Counted from the first letter of the stretch, positions 20,893-29,045 are shown. The stretch is DNA of 36,010 bases from an uncultured Clostridia bacterium (GCA_945863885.1 CAMAZY010000028.1:1-36010), one strand, 5' to 3'. Program-made: numbers and translations. Notes: a model not told the origin generated them from the letters alone.

Positions 20893-21508
20893 CCGCGTAC
20901 ACATCAGCGGCTACGTCAACGCCGTTGACCGGTTTTCACGACCGATCAAAGACGAAAACGGACTTTTTTTCATCGAGAAAATCAGCCCGGGTGCGTTTCA
21001 AAGGGCGTTGAACCGGGCAGGCTCGGTGGACGTCAAGCTCAACCACGAAAGGACGCTGACGAACACGCGAGACGGCAACATCACGCTTCGGGAAGACAGC
21101 ATCGGCATGTATTTTGACGGCGACATCACCGACCCGGAGGTCATAAAGCAGGCGAGGGCGCGAAAGCTTCGCGGCTGGTCGTTCGGATTTGTTCCGATAC
21201 GAAAGTCCGAAGAGGAAAGCAGGCGCGCCGGCATCGCCTACGAACGGCAGGTAGACGAGCTTGACATCACGGAGGTTTCGATCATAGACGAAAGGAAAAT
21301 GCCGTGCTATGAGGGCACGTCAATCCGCGTCCGCGCCGAGGAAAACGAGGTGGAATATCTCGAAGAGGAAGAACCGGAAGACGGAGCGGAAGAGCCGGAA
21401 AACGGCGCACAAGACCCGTCAGAGGGCGACGAAGAGGAGAGAAAGTGCAAGCAGGAAAGAGCACTTCTTGACCTTCGGAAAAGACGGCTTGACCTGAAAA
21501 GAGGGTAA
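20867..21508 (+). CDS. Prohead protease, HK97 family (serine, assemblin-like)
   Basis: I choose the ATG at 20867 over the in-frame GTG at 20858, because AAGGGAGG ends 8 nt before it (213 residues). Catalytic residues of the U35/assemblin type are visible: H60 in VKLNHERTL and S105 in RGWSFGFVP. SGYVNAVDRFS is the conserved opening. The last about 60 residues are a Glu/Pro/Asp-rich tail then a basic end (LLDLRKRRLDLKRG). It removes the capsid delta domain during maturation. It overlaps portal by 26 bases. Confidence 0.93.
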   Translation: MLKIQLRNDRVHISGYVNAVDRFSRPIKDENGLFFIEKISPGAFQRALNRAGSVDVKLNHERTLTNTRDGNITLREDSIGMYFDGDITDPEVIKQARARKLRGWSFGFVPIRKSEEESRRAGIAYERQVDELDITEVSIIDERKMPCYEGTSIRVRAEENEVEYLEEEEPEDGAEEPENGAQDPSEGDEEERKCKQERALLDLRKRRLDLKRG

Positions 21509-21526
21509 GCCACAATACGCAAACAG

Positions 21527-21548
21527 CGTCGGGAAACCGGCGTTATTT
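21527..21548 (+). terminator. Weak terminator/attenuator before the capsid gene
   Basis: CGTCGG (21527-21532) pairs with CCGGCG (21537-21542) around a GAAA loop, followed by TTATTTTT. A second hairpin CCGC-AAA-GCGG (21564-21574) sits beside the capsid ribosome site. No new promoter is seen. It could lower read-through, or its stem may protect the capsid mRNA 5' end after processing. Confidence 0.45.
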
Positions 21549-21588
21549 TTAACCATTTTTTTACCGCAAAGCGGAGAAAGGACACAGA

Positions 21589-22788
21589 ATGAAGAAACTC
21601 TATGAAAGAAGAGCGCAGATCATTGATGCGCTCGACAAAATCAACAGCGACTGCGAAGAACGCGCAGAAAAGGGCGAAAGCGCCGCACTGACCGACACCG
21701 AAGCCGCCGAGTATGACAAGCTCAGCAAGGAGCTTGACGGTCTGAACGCGCTCATTGCGAGAAAAGAGCAGACCAGAGCGCAGAAGATCGAAAACGGTCA
21801 GGCCGAAAAGGGCGAGGGCACCAACGAAAATGACACCGATGAGGGCGACGGAGACGAGCAGACAAGAGCGCAGGAAAAAGAGGATGAAGAAGCCTTCCGC
21901 GCGTACCTTGTGTCTCAGGTCAACGAAAGAGCCGCCGGAGAAAGCAAACTTTCGCAGGGCGCAAACGGCGCGATTCTTCCGAAAACCATCGCAAACCGCA
22001 TCATTGACAAGCTCGAAAACATCTGCGACGTGTACCAAAGAGCGACGAAATATCACTTCAAGGGCACGGTCAGCTTCCCGGTGATTGACGACAGCGCGGA
22101 CGATGTTGTTGTCGGCTATCAGGACGAATTCGCAGAGCTGACAAGCCACGTCAACGGCTTTACCACCGTAGACCTCAAGGGCTATCTGTTCGGCGCGCTG
22201 TCGCTTATTTCGATTTCGCTGATCAACAACACCGACATTGACGTTGTCGGCATCGTTATCACGAGAATGGCACTCGGTCTCAAGCGTTTTCTTGAACAGC
22301 AGTGTCTTTCCGGTACCAACGACAAGATGAGCGGTATTCTTTCGACCAAAAACGTCAAGACCGCTTCTTCCGCGACCGCCATCACCGCAGACGACCTCAT
22401 TTCCCTGCAGGGCATGATCATCGACGCGCTTCAGAGCGGCTGTGTATGGTACATGCACCCGGAGACAAGAGAAGCGATCAGAAAGCTCAAGGATTCCGAC
22501 GGCGACTATCTGTTGAGCCGCGACCTTTCGGGCGCGTTCCCGAATCTGCTTTTAGGCAAGCCGATCATCGTGTCGGACAAGATGCCGAAAATCGGAGCGG
22601 GCAACAAGGCGATTTTCTACGGCGACCCGTCCGGTCTTTTCGTCAACATCGTTGAGGACATGAGCGTCACCGTGCTTCGCGAGAAGTACCACACCATGCA
22701 CGCAATCGGCGTTGACCTTTGGGCGGAGATGGATTCGAAGATCGTCGAGCCGCAGAAGCTTTCCGTTCTTCAGATGAAGGCTTCATAA
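21589..22788 (+). CDS. Major capsid protein, HK97 fold
   Basis: The 399 residues have the HK97 gp5 layout. An N-terminal charged helical scaffold (delta) domain covers about 1-115 (MKKLYERRAQIIDALDKINS, LSKELDGLNALIARKEQ, then a Glu/Asp-rich stretch). The shell domain starts near GANGAILPKTIANRIID and continues through VSFPVIDDSADD, GVVITRMALGLKRFLEQQ and PIIVSDKMPKIGAGNKAIFY. The delta domain should be cut off by the protease just upstream. The separation by a hairpin leader and a good ribosome site fits high expression. Confidence 0.95.
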   Translation: MKKLYERRAQIIDALDKINSDCEERAEKGESAALTDTEAAEYDKLSKELDGLNALIARKEQTRAQKIENGQAEKGEGTNENDTDEGDGDEQTRAQEKEDEEAFRAYLVSQVNERAAGESKLSQGANGAILPKTIANRIIDKLENICDVYQRATKYHFKGTVSFPVIDDSADDVVVGYQDEFAELTSHVNGFTTVDLKGYLFGALSLISISLINNTDIDVVGIVITRMALGLKRFLEQQCLSGTNDKMSGILSTKNVKTASSATAITADDLISLQGMIIDALQSGCVWYMHPETREAIRKLKDSDGDYLLSRDLSGAFPNLLLGKPIIVSDKMPKIGAGNKAIFYGDPSGLFVNIVEDMSVTVLREKYHTMHAIGVDLWAEMDSKIVEPQKLSVLQMKAS

Positions 22789-22801
22789 GAGGTGACGGAC
22801 G

Positions 22802-22999
22802 ATGAAAGTCAAAGCAAAGGTATCTTTCAGCGGCATTCTGACGATGAGCAAGGGACAGACGGCTGATCTGCCCGAGAACGAGACGCTCGAAGACCTGATG
22901 AATGCCGGGTATGTGGAGACGGTGGAACCTCTGTCGGATACGCCGACAGCTCCCACTAAAAAGGAAGCCAAAAAGGGCGCAAAGGGTAAGACGGCATGA
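22802..22999 (+). CDS. Small basic head protein
   Basis: The 65-residue protein starts after AGAGGTGACGG. A beta-type N-terminus (VKAKVSFSGILTMSKGQTAD) leads to LEDLMNAGYVETVEP and a lysine-rich tail (KKEAKKGAKGKTA). Similar small proteins occur right after the capsid gene in HK97-like phages of Firmicutes. Possible roles are capsid decoration or connector helper; not proven. It overlaps the next gene by ATGA. Confidence 0.65.
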   Translation: MKVKAKVSFSGILTMSKGQTADLPENETLEDLMNAGYVETVEPLSDTPTAPTKKEAKKGAKGKTA

Positions 23000-23298
23000 A
23001 AATCCGACAGCTGACAGCCGAGTTTGTCGCAGCTTATCTCAAGATTGACCGGGAAGACCTCGACGAAGCGAAGCGGAAAGAGCTGCTGACCTTCCTGGAC
23101 GCGGCGAAGCGGTACGTTTTAAGCGAGACAGGACTTACCGCCGAAGAAGCGGATGAGAAGGACGATCTGACGGTCGCGGTGCTGATTCTCTGTCAGGACA
23201 TGTACGACAACCGGACGCGGTATCTTTCCTCGTCCGGTTCAAAGCCGTCGGACACGTTAGACAGCATTTTAGGCTTCTACCGGTGCAATCTTCTGTGA
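22996..23298 (+). CDS. Head-tail connector protein (gp6/DNA-packaging family)
   Basis: The 100-residue protein is helical (TAEFVAAYLKIDREDLDEAK, ELLTFLDAAKRYVLSETGL, DLTVAVLILCQDMYDNRTRY) and ends with LDSILGFYR, matching the HK97 gp6-like connector family. It forms a ring under the portal. Its position directly after the capsid genes fits. It is coupled to the upstream gene. Confidence 0.88.
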   Translation: MKIRQLTAEFVAAYLKIDREDLDEAKRKELLTFLDAAKRYVLSETGLTAEEADEKDDLTVAVLILCQDMYDNRTRYLSSSGSKPSDTLDSILGFYRCNLL

Positions 23299-23307
23299 GG
23301 TGAGAAT

Positions 23308-23664
23308 ATGCAAAACCCCGGCGCACTCAACAAGAAAATAACATTCTTCAAGCAGGTGGACGAAGAGGACGGAGAAAGGACAAGAAAGACGCTTGTCCCG
23401 ATTCGCACGACTTATGCGTCTGTCAAGGCGACAGGCGGAAGCGAAGTCTACGAGGTCGAGCGGCTTTCAAACTCCGTCAGCTACGATATCCGCACGCGGT
23501 TCATTCCCGAAATCTTTTCGCCCGATTTGATTATCGGGTACCGAAAAGAGCGGTATGAAATCCGCTCGGTAGTCAATGTCCGGGAAGAGGACACCGAGCT
23601 TGCGTTCACCTGCGTGAAGATTATGAAAGGCGGGTACGAAAACGGACGATCAGATTTCTATTAA
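23308..23664 (+). CDS. Head closure / head-tail adaptor protein
   Basis: The 118 residues match the head-tail joining family (SPP1 gp16-like): NPGALNKKITFFKQVDEEDG at the start, TTYASVKATGGSEVYEVERL, then IRTRFIPEIF and LIIGYRKERYEIRSVVNVRE. It plugs the DNA exit below the connector ring. GAGGTGAGAAT precedes the ATG. It ends TTCTATTAA, which overlaps the possible beginning of the next gene. Confidence 0.9.
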   Translation: MQNPGALNKKITFFKQVDEEDGERTRKTLVPIRTTYASVKATGGSEVYEVERLSNSVSYDIRTRFIPEIFSPDLIIGYRKERYEIRSVVNVREEDTELAFTCVKIMKGGYENGRSDFY

Positions 23665-23683
23665 GTTCGAAGGCTTCGACGAG

Positions 23684-24124
23684 GTGGTGTCCGCCTTAAA
23701 GCAGGTCGAAAAAGCCGCGCCCGACCTGTTGAAACGGCAAATCAGCCTTGCCGGTTCGCATTTCGTCAAAGAGGTTCAGATGGAGACGCTTCGGCATCTG
23801 AAATATCAGACGAAGCCGCCGACCGGAAACCTTGTTGCCGGATTTCAGAAGAAAGTCCGGCTCAAGGACGGATCATTCCGCTCGTATCAGGCGGATATCT
23901 CCGGCGGCAACAAGAAGGCGTTTCACTTTCATCTGCTCGAGCACGGTCACAGACGGTACGAGCAGAAGTTTCCGCGCCCCGGCAGAGCATACGAAAGCTC
24001 GCAGGGCTTCACGAAGGGCTATCACATGATGGAAACCGTCACCGAAACGTGGCAGCAGGAGGACAGAATTCTTGTCTACGCCGAAAAAGCCATTGAGGAA
24101 GCCGTCAAGAAAGGGTGGGTGTAA
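23684..24124 (+). CDS. HK97 gp10-like tail completion protein, start uncertain
   Basis: The protein matches the HK97 gp10 family (VVSALKQVEKAAPDLLKRQI, then PPTGNLVAGFQKKVRL, then HLLEHGHRRYEQ). From GTG 23684 it has 146 residues. Family members usually begin a few residues earlier with a strand like IKFEGFDEVV, which is encoded upstream in frame (23654-23683), where no ATG, GTG or TTG exists; only ATT codons at 23654 and 23660 do, the latter overlapping the previous stop. So translation starts either at GTG 23684, losing the first strand, or at a rare ATT. It joins head and tail. Confidence 0.85.
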   Translation: MVSALKQVEKAAPDLLKRQISLAGSHFVKEVQMETLRHLKYQTKPPTGNLVAGFQKKVRLKDGSFRSYQADISGGNKKAFHFHLLEHGHRRYEQKFPRPGRAYESSQGFTKGYHMMETVTETWQQEDRILVYAEKAIEEAVKKGWV

Positions 24125-24592
24125 ATGCTTCAGGCAAAGGACTTCGTTGAATCACTTGCAAGGATCATCAAGCAGGAGTTCGGGTTCCCGGTTTACGATA
24201 ACGCCACGACAGAGGGATTCACCGCGCCGTGCTGTTTTTGTTCGTATCACTTCAAGGGAATCGACGCTGTGAAACCCCGGCTTTTTAAAATCTCCGGGCT
24301 TGCGGAAATCGTGTTTTTCCCTGTCATTCAGCCGGGCAAGGCAGTACGCGACGAGGAGCAGGCACTCGACTTCATGATGCGGATTTCGCCGCGGCTTCTT
24401 CCTAAGCTGACGGTCGGGGACAGGCATCTTGACACGTCTGACATCAGCTTCACTTTCGGGGGAACAAACGGCGACATCATGCGCCTTAGCTTCAATGTCG
24501 ATTATTTTGACGGTCTTCAGGAAAACGAGCCGGAAGAGAGAATCGAAAGCGTGGTTTGCGAGATGACGGAGAGCGGTCACGGCACGCCGTGA
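24125..24592 (+). CDS. Tail terminator family protein (DUF6838-like)
   Basis: The 155-residue protein begins MLQAKDFVESLARIIKQEFG and contains the aromatic/cysteine-rich APCCFCSYHFKGIDAVKPRL, FPVIQPGKAVRDEEQALDFM, then ISFTFGGTNGDIMRLSFNVD. This fits the tail terminator/completion family found before sheath genes in Firmicutes myophages. It would cap the tail tube at the head end. It begins one base after the preceding TAA. Confidence 0.82.
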   Translation: MLQAKDFVESLARIIKQEFGFPVYDNATTEGFTAPCCFCSYHFKGIDAVKPRLFKISGLAEIVFFPVIQPGKAVRDEEQALDFMMRISPRLLPKLTVGDRHLDTSDISFTFGGTNGDIMRLSFNVDYFDGLQENEPEERIESVVCEMTESGHGTP

Positions 24593-24635
24593 CCCTACAA
24601 ATTCGAATAAAAGGAACAAAGCAGGGCGACCACAC

Positions 24636-24684
24636 GGGGGAAACCCCTCTGTCAGCAAAGCTGACATCTCCCCTTTCAGGGGAG
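24636..24684. repeat. Host-type triple-hairpin repeat inserted between tail genes
   Basis: Three hairpins lie in a row: GGGG-AAA-CCCC (24637-24647), GTCAGC-AAA-GCTGAC (24651-24665) and CTCCCCT-TTC-AGGGGAG (24668-24684). The gap 24593-24715 contains nothing else except the sheath ribosome site. From memory, this CTGTCAGC...CTCCCCT pattern is a dispersed palindromic repeat in gut Clostridia genomes. If so, a host repeat has entered the phage late operon. TAAATTTTTG follows, so the last hairpin may also act as a terminator or processing site. Confidence 0.6.
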
Positions 24685-24715
24685 AATCCATAAATTTTTG
24701 AAAGAAGGTAAAAAA

Positions 24716-25774
24716 ATGGGCATGAGCAATATCACGGTCACGTTCCGCACGGCAGGCGAAACGCTGACCGAAAGAAACAGCAGAGGATCGATTTTCATGA
24801 TTCTTCGCGGCGCGGTGCCGGCAAGCAACCCGGTCACTATCACCGAAGAGGGCGAAATCCCATCTTCTGTTTCAAAAGAAAACAGCCGATATATCAAAAT
24901 GGCGCTTAAGGGTGCAAAAACCGCACCGAAAAAGGTCACCGTATATTTCGTTGGTCTTGAAGCAGAAATCACGGACGCGCTCGCCTTTGCGGCAGTGCAT
25001 TACTTCGATTTCATCGTTATGCCGACGGCGAAGTCGGACGGTCTTGTGGACACAATCAAAGACTGGGTCATCGCGCAGAAGGCGTTCGGAAACATGATCC
25101 GCGCCGTGCTTCCCGACTGTGCAGCGGACAGTCAGTACATCATCAACTTCGTGACCGAGGCCATCGTGACCGCCGACGGCACGTTGACCGCAGAGCAGTT
25201 TTGTCCGAGAATCGCCGGCATCATCGCCGGAACGGAGCTCTCACACTCCGTGACGCATACGGCAATTCCCGAGGCGACCGATTGCACGCGCCTTAGCACG
25301 ACCGAGATGGACACGCTTGTCAATGCGGGCAAGATGTTTGTCTTCTTCGACGGCGAAAAGGTCAAGCTGTCACGCGGGGTTAACTCGCTTCAGACGCTTA
25401 CCGCCGAGCAGAACGAGCAGTTCAAGAAAATCAAGCCGGTCGAAACGATGGTCAAGATTCGTCAAGATTTAATGCGTCTTAGCGAGGATGGCTATATCGG
25501 AAAGTTCGCCAACACCTATTCAAACCGCTGCATTCTGCTTGCGGCTTTCGGCGACTATTTTGACGGCTGTGTCACTGACGGTCTGATTTCAAGCTTTGAG
25601 GTCGGATTCAACGTGCTTGCGATCAAGAACGCCATGAAGAAAGCCGGAATTGATTACAGCGACATGAGCGACGAGCAGATTGTCGCCTACGACTTCGGCA
25701 CCGGCGTTTACATCGGCGCGAAAATCCGCATCTTAGACGCGATCGAGGATATCGACATCGTGATTGAAATTTAA
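24716..25774 (+). CDS. Contractile tail sheath protein (XkdK-like)
   Basis: I start at the ATG at 24716 after GAAAGAAGG (352 residues); an in-frame TTG at 24698 lacks a ribosome site. The sequence fits PBSX-type sheath proteins: SNITVTFRTAGETLTERNSR, GSIFMILRGAVP, YIKMALKGAKTAPKKVTVYF in the N-terminal half, and IKPVETMVKIRQDLMRLSED and GKFANTYSNRCILLAAFGDY in the C-terminal part. Its presence shows a contractile (myovirus) tail. It is followed by the tube gene, as in PBSX. Confidence 0.92.
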   Translation: MGMSNITVTFRTAGETLTERNSRGSIFMILRGAVPASNPVTITEEGEIPSSVSKENSRYIKMALKGAKTAPKKVTVYFVGLEAEITDALAFAAVHYFDFIVMPTAKSDGLVDTIKDWVIAQKAFGNMIRAVLPDCAADSQYIINFVTEAIVTADGTLTAEQFCPRIAGIIAGTELSHSVTHTAIPEATDCTRLSTTEMDTLVNAGKMFVFFDGEKVKLSRGVNSLQTLTAEQNEQFKKIKPVETMVKIRQDLMRLSEDGYIGKFANTYSNRCILLAAFGDYFDGCVTDGLISSFEVGFNVLAIKNAMKKAGIDYSDMSDEQIVAYDFGTGVYIGAKIRILDAIEDIDIVIEI

Positions 25775-25787
25775 GGAGGAGCACAAC

Positions 25788-26225
25788 ATGGAAAAAGATT
25801 TTGACGCACGCCGCGTCATTAACGGCACATACGGGGAGATCTGGAACGACGGCAAGGGCATCGCCGAGTGCAACGGCTTTGAATGCAAGATCGCGTTTGA
25901 CACCGCTGACGTTAAGCAGTGCAAGAAGTTTTTCACCGGCACGAAAATCACCGGCGGCAAGATCACCGGCACGATTAAAATCTACAAGGTAGACAGCAGT
26001 CTTTGCTACGCGATCGCGCAGCAGAGCAAGAAGGGCGTTTTCAAGCCATCCACCATCATTTCAAACCTCAAAGACCCGGATTCCTTCGGCGCAGAGCGTG
26101 TGAAGGTGACCGGCGTTCTGTTCACCGAGGCGACGCTTGCCGACTGGGCGGCGGGAAACATCGGCGAACAAAGCTACCCGTTTACGGCAACGGACTTTGA
26201 GTTCCTTGACAAGATTTCAGCATAA
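25788..26225 (+). CDS. Tail tube protein (XkdM-like)
   Basis: The ATG at 25788 follows AAGGAGGAGCAC (145 residues). RRVINGTYGEIWNDGKGIAE (8-27), then KIAFDTADVKQCKKFFTGTK and ITGGKITGTIKIYKVDSSL, are typical of the XkdM tube family. The end reads TATDFEFLDKI. It forms the inner tube inside the sheath encoded upstream. The high expression expected of a structural gene fits the very strong ribosome site. Confidence 0.92.
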   Translation: MEKDFDARRVINGTYGEIWNDGKGIAECNGFECKIAFDTADVKQCKKFFTGTKITGGKITGTIKIYKVDSSLCYAIAQQSKKGVFKPSTIISNLKDPDSFGAERVKVTGVLFTEATLADWAAGNIGEQSYPFTATDFEFLDKISA

Positions 26226-26240
26226 GAGAGGAGAGCAAAG

Positions 26241-26660
26241 ATGAGCTTACTTGATACGCTTTTAAGCACCCCGGCGGAAAAGTTCAGCGAGAGAAAGACC
26301 GCCGTTTTTCATTCAAAAAGGCTCGAAGAAATCTGCGGCGACGGCGACATCACCGTGCAGGAGATTCCGTACAAGCGGCTTCAAAGCCTTCTTGCGCTTC
26401 AGTTTGACAAGAAGGGCAACTTCGACATGATGCTTTCCGCAAGAGCGAAAGCGAAGATGGTCGCAGAGGGCGTGACATCGCCGAATCTTCGGGACGAAAA
26501 GCTGTTAGAGCACTTCGACGCGCCTTCACCGGCTGATCTTGCCGAAAAGCTGTTTTCGAACGAGATTACAGCCATCTCCGACAAGATCATCGACCTTTCC
26601 GGCTTCATCACCGACGAGGACGAAGCACAGGAGCTTGACGAAGAAATAAAAAACTCTTAA
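26241..26660 (+). CDS. Tail assembly chaperone, short form (XkdN-like, gpG analogue)
   Basis: The 139-residue protein starts after AGAGGAGAG. SLLDTLLSTPAEKFSERKTA, VFHSKRLEEICG, VQEIPYKRLQSLLALQF and FSNEITAISDKIIDLSGF are characteristic of XkdN-like chaperones, which bind the tape measure during tail assembly. The zero frame ends two codons after the heptamer A AAA AAC (26648-26654). That signal should make a share of ribosomes continue in the -1 frame to 26830. Confidence 0.9.
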   Translation: MSLLDTLLSTPAEKFSERKTAVFHSKRLEEICGDGDITVQEIPYKRLQSLLALQFDKKGNFDMMLSARAKAKMVAEGVTSPNLRDEKLLEHFDAPSPADLAEKLFSNEITAISDKIIDLSGFITDEDEAQELDEEIKNS

Positions 26661-26691
26661 CAGATGACCCGGACGGACAGGTCATCTGTTA
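26648..26691 (+). promoter_or_regulatory. Programmed -1 ribosomal frameshift signal
   Basis: The slippery heptamer A AAA AAC is in the correct phase (ATA AAA AAC). Three nt later starts a perfect 12-bp stem, 26658-26669 with 26680-26691, around a 10-nt loop. If the lower pairs are open in the ribosome, the spacer becomes 5-6 nt. This is the same logic as the G-GT frameshift of lambda-type tail chaperones. Confidence 0.88.
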
Positions 26692-26830
26692 TTTATTGCG
26701 CTTTCATCACCTGATGCCGCATGTATTCTACGACTTACCGCCGGGCGAAAAACGAATCGTCCGCAACATGGTCATCTTAGAAGCAGAGGACAGAAACCGG
26801 GAGATTGAAAGCATATCGGGAGGCTTATAA
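26654..26830 (+). CDS. -1 frame extension of the tail chaperone (T domain)
   Basis: After slippage on A AAA AAC the ribosome reads 58 further codons in the -1 frame (LLTDDPDGQVICYLL, RFHHLMPHVFYDLPPGEKR, IVRNMVILEAEDRN, ESISGGL) to TAA at 26828-26830, one base before the tape measure ATG at 26832. The fusion would have about 196 residues. The extension has no start codon with a ribosome site of its own. It is the gpT-like part that contacts the tape measure. A shorter independent reading is not supported. Confidence 0.85.
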   Translation, partial: LLTDDPDGQVICYLLRFHHLMPHVFYDLPPGEKRIVRNMVILEAEDRNREIESISGGL

Positions 26831-26831
26831 T

Positions 26832-29036
26832 ATGGCAAAAGCAAAGTATATCGACACGATTCTGCGCTTCAAAGATAAGTTTTCCGGGGAAGCAAACCGC
26901 GCGATTCAGGAAGCGGAAAAGGTCAAAAAGAAGTCCGAAAGGTTAGCGAACATGCCCGCACCGAAAAGTCAGACTTTCATTGATGCGGGCAAGAAAATCG
27001 AAAAGTACGGCAAGTCCGTTGAGCAGGTCGGGAAAAATCTGACAAGGTCGGTCACCGCTCCGATTGCGGCGGTGGGGGTCGCAGCGGTGAAGACGGCAGC
27101 GGATTTTGAAAAGGGCATGAGCAAGGTTCAGTCCATCTCCGGCGCGTCGGCGGCGGACATGGAAAAACTCTCGGAAAAAGCCAAGGAAATGGGCGCGAAG
27201 ACGAAGTTTTCAGCAACCGAAAGCGCGGACGCGTTTTCATATATGGCGATGGCCGGATGGAAAACACAAGACATGCTTGACGGCATCGAAGGCATCATGT
27301 ATCTTGCCGGTGCGACCGGTGAAGATTTAGCTTCAACGTCAGACATCGTTACAGATGCGTTGACGGCGTTCGGTCTTTCCGCAAAAGACACAAACCGTTT
27401 TGTTGACGTACTTGCCCAAGCGGCAAACAGCACGAATACTGACGTATCAAAGATGGGCGAGACGTTCAAATATGTTGCGCCGGTCGCCGGTTCTCTCGGC
27501 TATTCGGTTGAGGACGCCGCCGTCGCGATGGGTCTTATGGCGAACAGCGGAATTAAAGCATCGCAGGCAGGCACGGCGATGCGCTCATGGTTTACGAACA
27601 TGGCAAAGCCTTCAAAGCAGGCGGCCGCCGCAATGGACGCGCTCGGGCTTTCACTGACGGATTCAAGTGGAAAAATCAAGCCGCTTAATACCCTGATGAC
27701 CGAAATGCGCGGAAAGTTCGCCGGACTTACCGAAGCGCAGAAAACGCAGTACGCCGCCGCCATCGCCGGAAAGACCGGCATGAGCGGACTGTTAGCCGTT
27801 GTCAACGCTACGGACGAGGATTTCAAGTCCGTCACTGATTCCATTAACAACGCAAGCGGCGCCGCCGAGGAGATGTACGGCGTGGCAAACAGCAATCTGA
27901 ACGGATCGCTGACGGTGCTCAAAAGCACGGTCGAAAGCATAGCGATTTCGATCGGCGAAAAGCTTTCGCCATACGTCAAGAAGTTCGTCGGCTTGCTTCA
28001 GGGCTGGGCGGACAAGATTAACAAGCTTGACGACAAGCAGATGGACATGATCATCAAAATTGCCGGCGTTGCGGCGGCGGTGGGTCCCGTGATTCTTGTT
28101 GTCGGAAAGGCGGTCAAAACCTTCGGCACCGTTGTCAGAACGGTCGGAAAAGTCGGAAAAGCCATCGGCAATATGAGAAAGGGCATAGGGCTTGCCGGGA
28201 AGATTTTCGGCGCGCTCAACCTCAAGGTGCTTCTTGTCATCGGCGTGATTGCCGCGCTTGCGGTCGGGGCGTATTTCCTCATCAAAAACTGGGACAAGGT
28301 CAAAGCGTTCTTCATCGGCTTAGGCGAAAGGTTCAAGGCGTTCGGGCAGAAAGTAAAAAGCACGTTCAATCATATCAAAACGAAGTGCGCCGAGACGGTG
28401 ACGAACATCATCGGCAAGGTTAAAGGCTTCGTCAGTAACATGATCGCTTCCGGCGGCGTTTTGGGCGCAGTCTTTCAGAATATCCGCAACCGGGTTTCCG
28501 CTTTGCGTCAGATTTTCTCAAACCTTATCGGGTTTGTCAAAAACGTATTCACCGGAAACTGGTCGGCGGCGTGGCAAAACGTCAAGGGAATTTTCTCGGG
28601 CGTGTTCCAAGGGCTGATTGCGGCGGCGAAAGCACCGCTGAACACGGTGATCGGACTGATTAACCGGGCAATCGGCAGCATCAACAGGATTCACGTTAAG
28701 ATTCCCGAATGGGTGCCGGGCGTCGGCGGCAAGGAGTTCGGCGCTTCTTTCAAGACAATTCCGTATCTTGCCAAGGGCACGAAGTACTTCGCAGGCGGCA
28801 CGGCGGTCATCAACGAAAAGGGCGGCGAAATCGTCGATCTTCCGCGCGGTTCACGCGTCATTCCGCATGACGAAAGCGTCCGGGAAGCGTATAGAACCGG
28901 ACAGAGACAGGGCGGACGGACGGTCAAAATTGAAAAACTCGCCGACACAATCATCGTCCGTGAGGACGCGGACATTGACCGCATCGCCGAAAAGCTGTAT
29001 CAAAAACTGAAAGACGCCGACGAAAACGCCGCATAA
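26832..29036 (+). CDS. Tail tape measure protein, TP901 family
   Basis: I start at the ATG at 26832 after GGGAGGCTTAT (734 residues); the in-frame TTG at 26805 lies inside the frameshift extension. The TP901 core occupies about 75-330 (ADFEKGMSKVQSISGASAAD, ESADAFSYMAMAGW, DALTAFGLSAKDTNRFVDVL, GYSVEDAAVAMGLMANSGIK). Hydrophobic segments follow (AAVGPVILVVG; VLLVIGVIAALAVGAYFLI), and the end carries FAGGTAVINEKGGEIVDLPR. At about 0.15 nm per residue it predicts a tail near 110 nm. Confidence 0.95.
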   Translation: MAKAKYIDTILRFKDKFSGEANRAIQEAEKVKKKSERLANMPAPKSQTFIDAGKKIEKYGKSVEQVGKNLTRSVTAPIAAVGVAAVKTAADFEKGMSKVQSISGASAADMEKLSEKAKEMGAKTKFSATESADAFSYMAMAGWKTQDMLDGIEGIMYLAGATGEDLASTSDIVTDALTAFGLSAKDTNRFVDVLAQAANSTNTDVSKMGETFKYVAPVAGSLGYSVEDAAVAMGLMANSGIKASQAGTAMRSWFTNMAKPSKQAAAAMDALGLSLTDSSGKIKPLNTLMTEMRGKFAGLTEAQKTQYAAAIAGKTGMSGLLAVVNATDEDFKSVTDSINNASGAAEEMYGVANSNLNGSLTVLKSTVESIAISIGEKLSPYVKKFVGLLQGWADKINKLDDKQMDMIIKIAGVAAAVGPVILVVGKAVKTFGTVVRTVGKVGKAIGNMRKGIGLAGKIFGALNLKVLLVIGVIAALAVGAYFLIKNWDKVKAFFIGLGERFKAFGQKVKSTFNHIKTKCAETVTNIIGKVKGFVSNMIASGGVLGAVFQNIRNRVSALRQIFSNLIGFVKNVFTGNWSAAWQNVKGIFSGVFQGLIAAAKAPLNTVIGLINRAIGSINRIHVKIPEWVPGVGGKEFGASFKTIPYLAKGTKYFAGGTAVINEKGGEIVDLPRGSRVIPHDESVREAYRTGQRQGGRTVKIEKLADTIIVREDADIDRIAEKLYQKLKDADENAA

Positions 29037-29045
29037 GGAGAAGAC

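Noticed and set aside
21307-22458. 383-codon minus-strand frame opposite protease and capsid
   Set aside because: It is a shadow of two clear HK97-family genes caused by codon bias; no start signals.
24152-24691. 179-codon minus-strand frame opposite the tail terminator gene
   Set aside because: Its start lies in the palindromic repeat, and the plus-strand protein matches a tail family.
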